From assembly GCA_900555635.1 (NCBI GenBank), contig USLU01000009.1, forward strand, positions 1 through 64,000: a DNA stretch of 64,000 nucleotides, written 5' to 3'. Under the pieces are notes generated by a model, which was not told where the DNA came from, did not search any database, and saw only the letters and a program-made list of their open reading frames with translations. Origin of the DNA: an uncultured Bacteroides sp. Its GTDB lineage: Bacteria; Bacteroidota; Bacteroidia; Bacteroidales; Bacteroidaceae. Shown one piece after another: positions 55,879 to 64,000 of this stretch; position 1 is the first letter of the stretch, and every line of letters starts with the position of its first letter. Made by a program: the position numbers and the translations under genes.

Positions 55879-56856
55879 TTATTTGTCACTTCCCTCTATG
55901 GTGATGATTCTCCCTTCAGAGTCATATTCCAGTTCGCAGACCTTCAGGCTGCGCAGCCATGTCTTGCCATTGGAGGGCACACAGTCGTGGTGGAAGAGAT
56001 ACCATTTTCCCTTGTATTCTATGATGGCATGATGCGTAGTCCATCCCTCAACAGGGGTGAGAATCACTCCTTGATAGATGAAAGGACCGTAGGGATTATC
56101 GCCGATGGCATAGCACAAGCGGTGTGTGTCGCCGGTGGAGTAGGAAAAATAGTATTTCCCATTGTATTTGTGCATCCAACTCGCTTCGAAGAAACGGCGT
56201 TCGTTGTCACCAGCAGTCAGGGGAATGCCGTTTTCATCCAAAATAACTACTGGTTTCGGTGTTTCTGCAAATTGCAGCATGTCGTCACTCAGCTTTACTA
56301 CACGCCCGGGCAAAGCGGGTTCGTTGCCTGTAGGCAAGACTGCGCTTTCCAAAACTTTGTTGTTACGGTAGCGCTGTAGTTGTCCTCCCCACAGACCGCC
56401 AAAGTACATGTAGTAGCAGCCGTTCCCGTCATCCAGTATGGCGGGGGGAAAGCTGTGGATTCCCCTTATCGGGTCGGGTTGAGGAATGAAAGGTCCTTCG
56501 GGCGAATTACTGACGGCCACTCCGATACGGAAAATATCATTTTTGTCTTTCAGTGGGAAATACATATAATACTTGCCGTCTTTCAAGGCTACATCGCAGT
56601 CCCATAACTGCCGTCCTGCCCAAGGAATATCTTCTGTTGTGAGTACTACTCCGTGGTCTTTGATTTCACCGTTCATGACATCGTCAGTGGAAAAGACGTG
56701 ATAGTCCTTCATATTGAAATGGTCGCCGTTGTCATTTTCCGCAATGCCGCTTTCCCAGTCATGGCTGGGATAAATATAAACTCTGTCGTTGAATACATGT
56801 ACTGCCGGATCTGCCATATAGTCTTCCGGAACTAAATATCTCATTTCTTTCTTCAT
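55879..56856 (-). CDS. Cytoplasmic GH43 beta-xylosidase-like enzyme
   Basis: About 325 residues from ATG 56856; an ATG at 56886 is in frame but adds an atypical leader. No signal peptide. The propeller motifs MADPAVHVFNDRVYIYPSHD (base), LWDCDVALKDGKYYMYFPL (second Asp) and FEASWMHKYNGKYYFSYSTG (acid Glu) fit the single-domain GH43_1-type xylosidase/arabinofuranosidase group. As it lies next to the GPH porter and lacks a leader, it likely splits xylo-oligosaccharides in the cytoplasm. Confidence 0.85.
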   Translation of the reverse strand: MKKEMRYLVPEDYMADPAVHVFNDRVYIYPSHDWESGIAENDNGDHFNMKDYHVFSTDDVMNGEIKDHGVVLTTEDIPWAGRQLWDCDVALKDGKYYMYFPLKDKNDIFRIGVAVSNSPEGPFIPQPDPIRGIHSFPPAILDDGNGCYYMYFGGLWGGQLQRYRNNKVLESAVLPTGNEPALPGRVVKLSDDMLQFAETPKPVVILDENGIPLTAGDNERRFFEASWMHKYNGKYYFSYSTGDTHRLCYAIGDNPYGPFIYQGVILTPVEGWTTHHAIIEYKGKWYLFHHDCVPSNGKTWLRSLKVCELEYDSEGRIITIEGSDK

Positions 56857-56955
56857 GATAATATTTTTTAGGGTTATCTTTTCCATACCATCAATGGTAC
56901 TTGTAAATCTTCAGGTAGTCTGTATATTGAATAAATCGGATGGAACCGTTTCATC

Positions 56956-58452
56956 TTAGTAATCTGCCTTTGCTCTCCGTTCTGTCAGTTCAGCCTGCAT
57001 CTTCTCATTATAGGTTTTTGTGATAGGGTAGAAACATAATGCAATGACCCCTATGAAGAAGGTTGCCGCTGGTATCAAACTGGAGGAAAGTATGATGCCG
57101 TGAATAGCATATTCTGTTTGTACTGTACCTGCTCCACTGACATAACCAAAACCGGAAAGCAGGAAGCCCAAGATGGCACCGCCGATTCCGAGCCCGGCTT
57201 TCAAAGCAAACACTACTCCTGCGAAAACAAATCCTGTGGCACGGCGGTAGTTCACATATTCCGAGTGGTCTGCCACATCGGCAATCATAGCCCAAAGTAG
57301 GGGCACGGTGGGAGCATAGGCCAGGCTTTTCAGAAAATTCAGGGCAAACATTGTTTCTATATCTGTTTGATTTGGGAAATAGAACAAGGCAGTGAAGATA
57401 GCTGTCAACGTCAGGCAGATAATGAACACGGACTTCTTTCCATAACGGTTGGCAAGGAAGCTGGAGAGTAGGATTACTCCAAAGAACTGTACCAATGCAC
57501 CAACCATGTTAAATACGCCAAAGCCCACTTCGTATGCTTTCTCAGGACTGCTCACGATCAATCCGAAAGCATTCAGTATACTATAACTCAAACTTGTGTC
57601 AACTTGTGTGGCAACCAACCCCAGTCTGTCGAGAAAGGCGTATAGGGCACTGGAGTCCACATAGTTTTCAAAGTAATAGTTCATGGCACTTCCCCACATG
57701 GCTAAGGTAATAAAAATAAATAAGGTAAGGATAAACATTGCTCGCCAGGGTATACTACAGAATACATCCTTGATGTCTTTTCGGGTATCGGCCTTTTGGC
57801 TGGCAGGTGGGGTTATGCGTTCTCGTGCTGAAAAGAAGGTAATAATGAAGAATATAAAACCGATTACCGCAAACAAGGAAATGGTACAAAGCCATCCGTG
57901 CCCTTTGTCGCCATCAGGACCGGCAAATTTGCTTACAAGAGGGAGTGTCAAGCCTTGCACGATAAATTGTGCAATGGTAGCGGCAACAAAACGAATGCTG
58001 GTAATGCTGTTGCGCTCTTTGATATCACTGGTCATGACACCTCCTAATGAGGCATAAGGGGTATTGTTGAATGAGTAGAGTGTCATCAGCAGTGTATACG
58101 AAATAGTGGCGTATACTGCAACCAGACTCTTGTCTTCGATGCCGGGATTATAGAAAGCCAATACATAGAATACCATGAACGGCAAAGCAGTCCATAATAT
58201 CCATGGTCGGTACTTGCCCCAACGGGTTTGTGTCTTGTCGGACAAGATGCCTACGGTAGGATCCACGAAAGCATCGACAATACGGGCTATCAGCATGACA
58301 CTTCCGGCAATGGCACCTTCCAAACCGAATACGTCGGTATAAAACTTGGTCTGATAGATCATCATCATCTGGAACACTAAGTTCGCTGAGCAATCTCCGA
58401 GGCTATAGCCTATTTTTTCGGCTACTGAAATTTTTTGGTTCATGTTATTCAT
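56956..58452 (-). CDS. GPH-family oligosaccharide:cation symporter
   Basis: About 498 residues from ATG 58452 (ATG 58443 also possible; a longer frame overlaps the upstream gene). It has twelve predicted helices and GPH-family markers: EKIGYSLGDCSANLVFQMMM, DPTVGILSDKTQTRWGKYRPW and WAMIADVADHSEY. Family members such as XynP and MelB carry xylosides or melibiose with sodium or protons. It would bring xylose oligomers over the inner membrane for the GH43 encoded downstream. Confidence 0.88.
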   Translation of the reverse strand: MNNMNQKISVAEKIGYSLGDCSANLVFQMMMIYQTKFYTDVFGLEGAIAGSVMLIARIVDAFVDPTVGILSDKTQTRWGKYRPWILWTALPFMVFYVLAFYNPGIEDKSLVAVYATISYTLLMTLYSFNNTPYASLGGVMTSDIKERNSITSIRFVAATIAQFIVQGLTLPLVSKFAGPDGDKGHGWLCTISLFAVIGFIFFIITFFSARERITPPASQKADTRKDIKDVFCSIPWRAMFILTLFIFITLAMWGSAMNYYFENYVDSSALYAFLDRLGLVATQVDTSLSYSILNAFGLIVSSPEKAYEVGFGVFNMVGALVQFFGVILLSSFLANRYGKKSVFIICLTLTAIFTALFYFPNQTDIETMFALNFLKSLAYAPTVPLLWAMIADVADHSEYVNYRRATGFVFAGVVFALKAGLGIGGAILGFLLSGFGYVSGAGTVQTEYAIHGIILSSSLIPAATFFIGVIALCFYPITKTYNEKMQAELTERRAKADY

Positions 58453-58474
58453 AATATTATATAATCTGAGTCGA

Positions 58475-60178
58475 TTACTGTTGTTGTTCAACCTTCTTGT
58501 TGTGCTCTAGTGCGGTTTCTGCTGCACGGCGGCCTAACGTCTTCTTGTCCAGTGGATGTATGTCGTTCCATTCTCCCAAATCACTGTTCTTGATAAGGTG
58601 GGTGTTGGCATTCATTTGATTTGCTCTGGCTTGTTCGTGCCGCATCTCTGCCCAGGCCTTACGCCCCTCAATATCATCCTTTGCAAGGAAATCTGCTAAC
58701 TCTACAATGTAGAAGGGCAATTTTTCTGAATTGAAGGTACGCCTCCAATCGTTAATCATGGCCGACAATAATGCAGCGTATTCGTTACGGCGTGAAACAT
58801 TAGACTCGCCTTGGTACCACAATATACCGCATATGCCATAATTCTTGAGCGGTGCAATCATGGCATTGTAAAGCCCGACGGGCTTGTAACAAAAAAACAT
58901 CATTTCCGGTGCATTAGGCATCGGGGCTCCCTGACGATATTTCCACGTGGGTTTAAGATTGAATTCTTTGACTTGTGCTGCAGCTTGTGCCTGATAGATT
59001 ATCTTGTAAGGCTTTTCTTTGACAAAGTTTGGTTGACCGCCATTGCTAATGAGGCGTACGGTAATATTATTTATTCCGGTTCTGAGTACACCAGCCGGAA
59101 TTCTGTAAATACGTGGTGGATACTGGTAGCTTGTATTGCCTATAAATACTCCATTTACATATACAGAGTCTGCATCAACAATACATCCCAAGCGAAGGGT
59201 GGCATCACTTCCCGGCATAATGTCGGTTATGGTAACATTCTGGCGGAACCAGTGGGAACCACCTATCGGATTCAAGCCATTGTTTCCCCAGTCGGTTGAA
59301 AACATGTCAACCTCCTGCCACGTATTATCGTCATAGTTTCCGCTATACCATGGCGTTGCTTCATGCAACCCTGCATCTCCACGGTACAAGGATTCGTTCC
59401 AATGGCGGAATCTTTCATTTTCCACCTGCTTGATATGCGTGCGATAGCAGTCATCTTCATACTGCCGTTTATCATTGATATATAACGGGAATTGTTTCAG
59501 CCCCTCTTCACTGATCCATGCTTCTACAGGAGTCCCGCCCCAACTGGCATTGATGATTCCTATCGGAATGTTTGTTTTTTCATATATTGCTTTGGCAAAG
59601 AAGTAAGCCAAGGCAGAGAATTCCATCACATTGTCTTGTGTCAGTGTCTTCCAGCTTGTTTGTGGCATATCTTCTTGTGGTGCACGGAAATTATAGACTT
59701 TTGGAATGATGATATGGCGTATCTTTTCATTGTTATAGCCGGCTATCTCATCGGCAAACATGTCTGTCACGCGGCTTATGGGTAGTTCCATATTCGACTG
59801 GCCTGAGCATAGCCATACATCACCTACCAGTATGTTTCTGATTTCAATGTCATTTATCAGTATGGAATAAGGACCACCGGCTTTCATGGCGGGGAGAGTC
59901 AGACTCCATTGTCCGTCTGAGTCTGCAGTGGTTGTATAAATATTTTTAAGCTTTTTATTTATTATGGAAGTCGGAAAAGCATCCTTGGTAAATCTTACTT
60001 GAATGCTTTCTTCTGCATCTGCCGTTCCCCATACTTTTATAGTTTGTCCACGCTGCAATATCATTCCATCAGAAATCAAGGCAGGTAACTTTACCTTTGC
60101 TCTCACCATCACGGTGCCACAAAGGCAAAGTAGCACTGCCATTCCTAACCTAATTTTATTATAACCATTAAATATCAT
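58475..60178 (-). CDS. Sialate-O-acetylesterase-type acetylxylan esterase
   Basis: A 567-residue secreted SGNH esterase (signal peptide GTVMVRA). Ser127 lies in LCSGQSNMELP, the Gly/Asn blocks are INASWGGTPVEAW and ILWYQGESNV, and the Asp-His dyad is NDIHP near residue 540. A beta-sandwich is inserted in the middle (residues 280-400). Relatives remove acetyl groups from xylan or sialic acid; in this locus acetylxylan is the expected substrate. It is the first gene of the large GH10/GH67 operon. Confidence 0.88.
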   Translation of the reverse strand: MIFNGYNKIRLGMAVLLCLCGTVMVRAKVKLPALISDGMILQRGQTIKVWGTADAEESIQVRFTKDAFPTSIINKKLKNIYTTTADSDGQWSLTLPAMKAGGPYSILINDIEIRNILVGDVWLCSGQSNMELPISRVTDMFADEIAGYNNEKIRHIIIPKVYNFRAPQEDMPQTSWKTLTQDNVMEFSALAYFFAKAIYEKTNIPIGIINASWGGTPVEAWISEEGLKQFPLYINDKRQYEDDCYRTHIKQVENERFRHWNESLYRGDAGLHEATPWYSGNYDDNTWQEVDMFSTDWGNNGLNPIGGSHWFRQNVTITDIMPGSDATLRLGCIVDADSVYVNGVFIGNTSYQYPPRIYRIPAGVLRTGINNITVRLISNGGQPNFVKEKPYKIIYQAQAAAQVKEFNLKPTWKYRQGAPMPNAPEMMFFCYKPVGLYNAMIAPLKNYGICGILWYQGESNVSRRNEYAALLSAMINDWRRTFNSEKLPFYIVELADFLAKDDIEGRKAWAEMRHEQARANQMNANTHLIKNSDLGEWNDIHPLDKKTLGRRAAETALEHNKKVEQQQ

Positions 60179-60313
60179 ATCTTGCTCCTTTTATTTATAC
60201 CATTACATTATATGTAAGATGATGAACTGTCCTGCCGGAATTCTGACATGCTGTCCTTAGTGCTCACGACCATTGTTCATCAGACGGATATATCTGGGTC
60301 TTCTCAGTAAATG

Positions 60314-60402
60314 CAAAGATAACGCTCCGTCCTTTAAAAGAAGTAAAAGAATGTTGCACAAAGCATTATATAGGTAACATGTACTTTTGCGTATGTTACA
60401 TA
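60314..60402 (-). promoter_or_regulatory. Promoter and candidate HTCS site of the GH10/GH67 operon
   Basis: TATCTTTG (60314-60321, minus strand) is a good -7 element. Upstream, TATGTAACATA (60402-60392) and GTTACCTATA (60378-60369) repeat the two words found before the GH43-SusC operon, in swapped order. The rest of 60179-60490 is AT-rich without further structure that I can see. Confidence 0.5.
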
Positions 60403-60490
60403 AGTTTGTACTTATCGTACATTTTAGGTTTAGGGTGCCTTTAAAAATGCATTTATTTCAATAAAACGAAGAAACTATTCATTTTATTTC

Positions 60491-60653
60491 ATTTCTTTTC
60501 GGATTTTCGTCAATCGTCTTATATCGAACTCAGGTTACCCTATAATTATAGCTTTACTTTAAAGTAGAATCATCAGGAAAATGTGCTAATTGCAAAAGTT
60601 ATAATACCGTAGAAGTACATTCTCTACAGTACAAACAAATACACGATCAGTAT
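60491..60653 (-). repeat. Right boundary inverted repeat of the xylan island
   Basis: Inverse match of 29553-29711 with four differences in the 150-bp core. It ends 39 bp from the folK stop and contains the 20-mer CTTATATCGAACTCAGGTTA (60518-60537). Confidence 0.85.
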
Positions 60654-60691
60654 ATGCAGGAAAACCCAAAATCAGGACGGATTACTACTAT

Positions 60692-61282
60692 CTATTTCTG
60701 CCGCCGTTGTGAAACATGAGTTGTTTTAACAGAAAGAAGACTTACCATTGTCTCTTTAAATACAGGATGCACTAGCTCCGGTGCAATTTCCACTAAAGGA
60801 CGCATCACGAAATCACGCTCTTGCATCAACGGATGGGGAAGCTTCAGTTCGGGAGTATCAAGTAATATGGGTGTACCATCGAATGCAAAGCAAAGAAGCA
60901 AGTCAATGTCTATTACACGGTCACTATAGTTACCGTTGACGGATTTATGAGTACGTCCCATTTCACGTTCAATTTCTTGCGTGATTTGCAATACCTCAAA
61001 AGGAGATAGGGATGTCTCTGCACAAAGAGCTGCATTAAGAAATGTATTATCTGAAGAAAAGCCCCACGGGGCAGTAGCATAAAAAGCGGAAAGGGAAATG
61101 ACTTTCCCTATCCGCTCTTCTATTTTCTGTATGGCGGTACGAAGATTTTGCTCCTTATCGCCTAAGTTAGTTCCAAGACCTAAAAAGAGAAATGAAGAAT
61201 GAGGAGTGAATAATGAAGAATCGGGCTGCGCGTTTACACCGCATGGCAATTCTTCATTCTTAATTCTTAATTCTTCATTCAT
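60692..61282 (-). CDS. folK: 6-hydroxymethyl-7,8-dihydropterin pyrophosphokinase
   Basis: A 196-residue FolK, which transfers pyrophosphate from ATP to hydroxymethyl-dihydropterin in folate synthesis. Family motifs: FLGLGTNLGDKEQNL, FYATAPWGF, and the DRVIDIDLLLC signature, then HPLMQERDFVMRPL. Two oddities. The first 30 residues (MNEELRIKNEELP onward) are translated from a repetitive AT-rich element and replace the usual short start. The last residues (LLSVKTTHVSQRRQK) differ from the displaced end at 29351, which closes with NKTMRKLL. The gene lies 1 bp after queA. Confidence 0.9.
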   Translation of the reverse strand: MNEELRIKNEELPCGVNAQPDSSLFTPHSSFLFLGLGTNLGDKEQNLRTAIQKIEERIGKVISLSAFYATAPWGFSSDNTFLNAALCAETSLSPFEVLQITQEIEREMGRTHKSVNGNYSDRVIDIDLLLCFAFDGTPILLDTPELKLPHPLMQERDFVMRPLVEIAPELVHPVFKETMVSLLSVKTTHVSQRRQK

Positions 61283-61283
61283 T
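61190..61283. repeat. AT-rich repeat forming the folK 5' end
   Basis: Direct and inverted copies of GAATGAAGAAT and AATTAAGAATTAAG fill this stretch. Similar AATTAAGAATTAA strings occur at 11461-11490 before metK. It encodes the non-conserved N-terminal extension of FolK. Confidence 0.6.
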
Positions 61284-62342
61284 TTACTTATCTGTAATCA
61301 ACATCGCATCGCCATACGTACCGAAGCGATAATCCTCTTTCAGCGCAATGTCATAGGCATTCATTACCTGATCGTAACCACCAAATGCGGCAACAATCAT
61401 CAACAAGGTAGAAAGCGGCATGTGGAAGTTGGATATCATAGCATTGGCAACCGTAAAGTCATACGGTGGGAAGATAAACTTGTTCGTCCAGCCTTGGTAT
61501 TCCTTCAGGTGGCCGTCCGTGCTGACTGTGCTTTCAATGGCACGCATTACAGTAGTACCTACCGCACAAACTTGCTTGTTGAAATCTTTCGCACGATTCA
61601 CAACCTTTACAGCTTCTTCGCTTACGAGCATCTGTTCTGAGTCAGTTTTATGCTTGGTAAGGTCTTCTACATCGATATCACGGAAGTTACCCAAACCGGC
61701 ATGCAAAGTGATATATGCAAAATCAATTCCTTTGATCTCCATACGTTTCAGCAATTCGCGGCTGAAGTGCAAGCTGGCGGTAGGAGCCGTTACAGCACCT
61801 TCGTTACGGGCAAAGATGGACTGGAAACGTTCGGAATCCTCCGGTTCTACGGGACGGTTGATAATACTATGTGGTAGCGGAGTTTCGCCCAATGCATAAA
61901 GCGCCTTCTTGAACTCATCATGCGGTCCGTCATAGAGGAAACGCAGGGTACGACCACGTGAAGTTGTGTTATCAATTACTTCGGCCACCATTGAATCATC
62001 ATCACCAAAATAGAGTTTATTGCCGATACGGATCTTACGGGCAGGGTCTACCAGTACGTCCCAAAGGCGAAGCTCCTCATTCAACTCACGCAACAAGAAT
62101 ACTTCGATACGGGCACCGGTCTTTTCCTTGTTACCATATAGGCGGGCAGGGAATACCTTAGTGTCATTGAAGATAAATACATCCTTATCATCGAAGTAAT
62201 CCAGGACATTTTTAAACATCCGGTGTTCGATTTCGCCTGTCTTTCTGTGAAGCACCAGCAGGCGCGACTCATCTCTGTACTTCGTGGGGTGCAAAGCTAT
62301 CTTCTCTTCAGGAAGCTTAAATTTAAATTGCGACAGTTTCAT
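61284..62342 (-). CDS. queA: S-adenosylmethionine:tRNA ribosyltransferase-isomerase
   Basis: A 352-residue QueA, which moves the ribosyl group of SAM onto 7-deazaguanine in tRNA to make epoxyqueuosine. Hallmarks: FKLPEEKIALHPTKYRDESRLL, DVFIFNDTKVFPARLYG, LHAGLGNFRDI, VCAVGTTVMRAIES and IFPPYDFTVANAMISNFHMP. Length is normal. It stands between truB and folK in a minus-strand cluster; the 20-bp gap to truB is occupied by a dispersed repeat. Confidence 0.95.
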   Translation of the reverse strand: MKLSQFKFKLPEEKIALHPTKYRDESRLLVLHRKTGEIEHRMFKNVLDYFDDKDVFIFNDTKVFPARLYGNKEKTGARIEVFLLRELNEELRLWDVLVDPARKIRIGNKLYFGDDDSMVAEVIDNTTSRGRTLRFLYDGPHDEFKKALYALGETPLPHSIINRPVEPEDSERFQSIFARNEGAVTAPTASLHFSRELLKRMEIKGIDFAYITLHAGLGNFRDIDVEDLTKHKTDSEQMLVSEEAVKVVNRAKDFNKQVCAVGTTVMRAIESTVSTDGHLKEYQGWTNKFIFPPYDFTVANAMISNFHMPLSTLLMIVAAFGGYDQVMNAYDIALKEDYRFGTYGDAMLITDK

Positions 62343-62347
62343 AATTA

Positions 62348-62376
62348 GTTATGAGTTATAAGTTATAAGTTATTTG
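62348..62376. repeat. Dispersed repeat supplying the truB stop codon
   Basis: This 29-bp sequence equals the outer arm of the hairpin at 7744-7773 apart from one base. The truB stop (62363-62365) and its last codons (TNNL) lie inside it. Confidence 0.8.
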
Positions 62377-63070
62377 TTTCTACCTCTTGCGCATCTATCC
62401 ACTCTTTAAAATCAAGCGGATTGAGGCAATCTTCTATGCGGATATCACCCACACGCGTACGCTCTAAAGCAGTGAGATGGGCACCACTATTTAGGGCCTC
62501 ACCAATATCACGAGCTAAAGCGCGGATATATGTACCTTTGCTGCATACTACGCGGACTTTGATTTCAGGCAAATTGCATTCCAGCAACTCAATCTCGTCA
62601 ATGACCAGCAACTTCGGTTTCAAGTCCACCTCTTCTCCCTTACGGGCGAGGTCGTAAGCACGCTTACCGTTTACCATGCAAGCAGAAAAAGCAGGCGGTA
62701 CTTGTTGTATCTCGCCGATAAACTTCTTCAACGTTTCTTCTACCAACTCACGAGTAATGTGCTCAGTGGGATAGGTAGCGTCTATTTCATGTTCCAAATC
62801 ATAGGACGGCGTGGTGGCGCCCAACTGAATGGTGGCAATATACTCCTTCGTATGATACTGAAATTCTTCAATCCGCTTAGTAGCCTTGCCTGTACATACA
62901 ATCATCACTCCCGTAGCAAGCGGATCGAGTGTACCGGCATGCCCTACCTTCAATTTCTTCTCATTTATCCGCCGGCAAATGTGGTAACGCGCATGTCCCA
63001 CCACTTTAAACGAAGTCCAGCCCAGCGGTTTATTGAAATATAAAACTTCTCCTTCTTTAAAATTCATCAT
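62363..63070 (-). CDS. truB: tRNA pseudouridine-55 synthase
   Basis: A 235-residue TruB from ATG 63070, which overlaps the uppP stop as TGATG; ATG 63067 is equally possible. The catalytic Asp is in HAGTLDPLATGVMIV, with FNKPLGWTSFKVV before it and the RNA-binding VVCSKGTYIRALARDIG later. It isomerises U55 of the T loop in all tRNAs. The last residues (TNNL) come from a repeat. Confidence 0.95.
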   Translation of the reverse strand: MMNFKEGEVLYFNKPLGWTSFKVVGHARYHICRRINEKKLKVGHAGTLDPLATGVMIVCTGKATKRIEEFQYHTKEYIATIQLGATTPSYDLEHEIDATYPTEHITRELVEETLKKFIGEIQQVPPAFSACMVNGKRAYDLARKGEEVDLKPKLLVIDEIELLECNLPEIKVRVVCSKGTYIRALARDIGEALNSGAHLTALERTRVGDIRIEDCLNPLDFKEWIDAQEVETNNL

Positions 63071-63924
63071 CACATTACCTCCAGATTATGACCTGTCAGT
63101 AATAAGATCAAAATCAGCCCGCCAACAATGATACGATACCAACCGAATGCTTTGAAACCATACTTCGTCACAAAATTGATAAAGAACTTAATAGCAAGCA
63201 GAGCTACTATAAAAGCAACCACATTACCAATAATCAAAGCAGGCATATTGTTCATGATAATCTCTGTTCCTCCATCCAGGAAAAGTTTCAGGATCTTATA
63301 AGCTGTAGCCGCAAACATAGTTGGCACAGCCAGAAAGAACGAGAACTCAGCTGCCGTCTTGCGAGTCAGCTTCTGCGACATACCACCTACAATGGTTGCC
63401 ATAGAGCGTGATACGCCCGGTATCATAGCTATACATTGAAATAAGCCGATGTTGAAAGCCTTCTTCTCCGTCAGAACCGTATCTTCACTTCCTTTTGAAA
63501 AGATCTTATCGCAAAACAGCATGAATATACCACCAATGACAAGCATCACGGCAACTACCGTCACGCTCTCCAACATTTCATCAATCTTGTCGCTGAACAA
63601 GAAGCCCAATATGGCAGCAGGAATGAATGCTACCAGCAGCTTCCAGTAAAAGTCGAACTTATGCAGAAAACACTTCAAGGCAGAAGCTCCCTCCGGCGCC
63701 GGAGTATGGTTCAACCTGAAGAAACGCTTCCAGTACAGGCAAACCACCGAAAGGATAGCGCCAAACTGAATAATCACCGTAAATGCCTTCACAAACTCCG
63801 TGCTCTCTACACCCAGTATATTTTGTGTTATAATCATGTGTCCGGTAGAAGAAACCGGTAAAAACTCCGTCAAACCTTCGACGATGGCAATAATAATCAC
63901 CTCAAGGGTACTCAAATCTCCCAT
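63070..63924 (-). CDS. uppP: Undecaprenyl-diphosphate phosphatase
   Basis: A 284-residue inner-membrane protein with about eight helices. UppP/BacA motifs: VEGLTEFLPVSSTGHMII near the N-terminus and MIPGVSRSMATIVGGM in the middle, which together form the active site. It recycles the lipid carrier for peptidoglycan and other wall polymers; excess gives bacitracin resistance. It overlaps truB by 1 bp and lies 2 bp after the DUF3098 gene, the common Bacteroidetes order. Confidence 0.95.
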   Translation of the reverse strand: MGDLSTLEVIIIAIVEGLTEFLPVSSTGHMIITQNILGVESTEFVKAFTVIIQFGAILSVVCLYWKRFFRLNHTPAPEGASALKCFLHKFDFYWKLLVAFIPAAILGFLFSDKIDEMLESVTVVAVMLVIGGIFMLFCDKIFSKGSEDTVLTEKKAFNIGLFQCIAMIPGVSRSMATIVGGMSQKLTRKTAAEFSFFLAVPTMFAATAYKILKLFLDGGTEIIMNNMPALIIGNVVAFIVALLAIKFFINFVTKYGFKAFGWYRIIVGGLILILLLTGHNLEVM

Positions 63925-63926
63925 AA

Positions 63927-64000
63927 TTACTCGTTAACCTCCTTTTTTGTTTTAGGTTTACGCAACACAGCGTATATCATGAACACAAAGCCCAAGAGAC
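63927..64000 (-). CDS. DUF3098 membrane protein, C-terminal end
   Basis: Only the last 24 codons are inside the window: LLGFVFMIYAVLRKPKTKKE followed by VNE and a stop. A final membrane helix with a basic tail before uppP matches the DUF3098 protein that regularly precedes uppP-truB-queA in Bacteroides. Confidence 0.7.
   Translation of the reverse strand, partial: LLGFVFMIYAVLRKPKTKKEVNE

Overview
The window is chromosomal DNA of a gut Bacteroides species. The evidence is the SusC/SusD pairs, a hybrid two-component regulator, promoters of the Bacteroidetes type (TTTG, 19-20 bp, then TAnnTTTG), the DUF4271 and DUF3098 genes, and AT-rich palindromic repeats between genes. An esterase-rich arabinoxylan locus like this one recalls Bacteroides intestinalis and B. 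cellulosilyticus, but the species is a guess.

Layout. 1-1019 is the start of a TIR-Sel1 gene that runs off the left edge. 1.6-11.5 kb is mostly housekeeping on the minus strand: a C69 peptidase, a hipBA-like module, tRNA-Gln, tyrS, a TatD-like hydrolase, yidD, rnpA, hemD, a DUF4271 gene, a LOG-family gene, and metK with a structured leader. 12.0-27.7 kb is a ten-gene minus-strand operon: split transketolase, FGGY kinase, fucose-isomerase-like enzyme, inner-membrane permease, SusC, SusD, DUF1593 hydrolase, esterase and GH3. It is divergent from a stand-alone ribB-like gene and a DeoR regulator. Isomerase, kinase and two-subunit transketolase match my recollection of the D-apiose to apulose to apulose-4-phosphate pathway. 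I infer a locus for plant apiosides or another branched or furanose sugar.

29.3-60.7 kb is an island. Its left edge holds a frameshifted 3' end of folK, and about 160-bp inverted repeats (about 97% identical over their core) bracket it. It is an arabinoxylan utilisation locus: a hybrid two-component regulator (plus strand) facing minus-strand genes for SusC/SusD, GH10-CE1, GH67, five GH43 enzymes, a CE6-like/CE1 fusion, two further CE1-type esterases, a sialate-O-acetylesterase-type esterase, a small beta-sandwich protein and a GPH transporter. Broken pieces of a GH3, a GH8 and a second esterase show that the locus has lost genes. Extracellular and periplasmic enzymes would strip acetyl, feruloyl, arabinosyl and methylglucuronosyl groups and cut the backbone. 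SusC/SusD imports oligosaccharides, and the GPH porter with a leaderless GH43 finishes them inside.

60.7-64.0 kb is housekeeping again: folK, queA, truB, uppP and the end of a DUF3098 gene, all on the minus strand.

The observations most worth following up are the apiose-like operon with its DUF1593 hydrolase and RibB, the folK-associated boundaries of the xylan island, the metK leader, and a motif shared by two xylan promoters.
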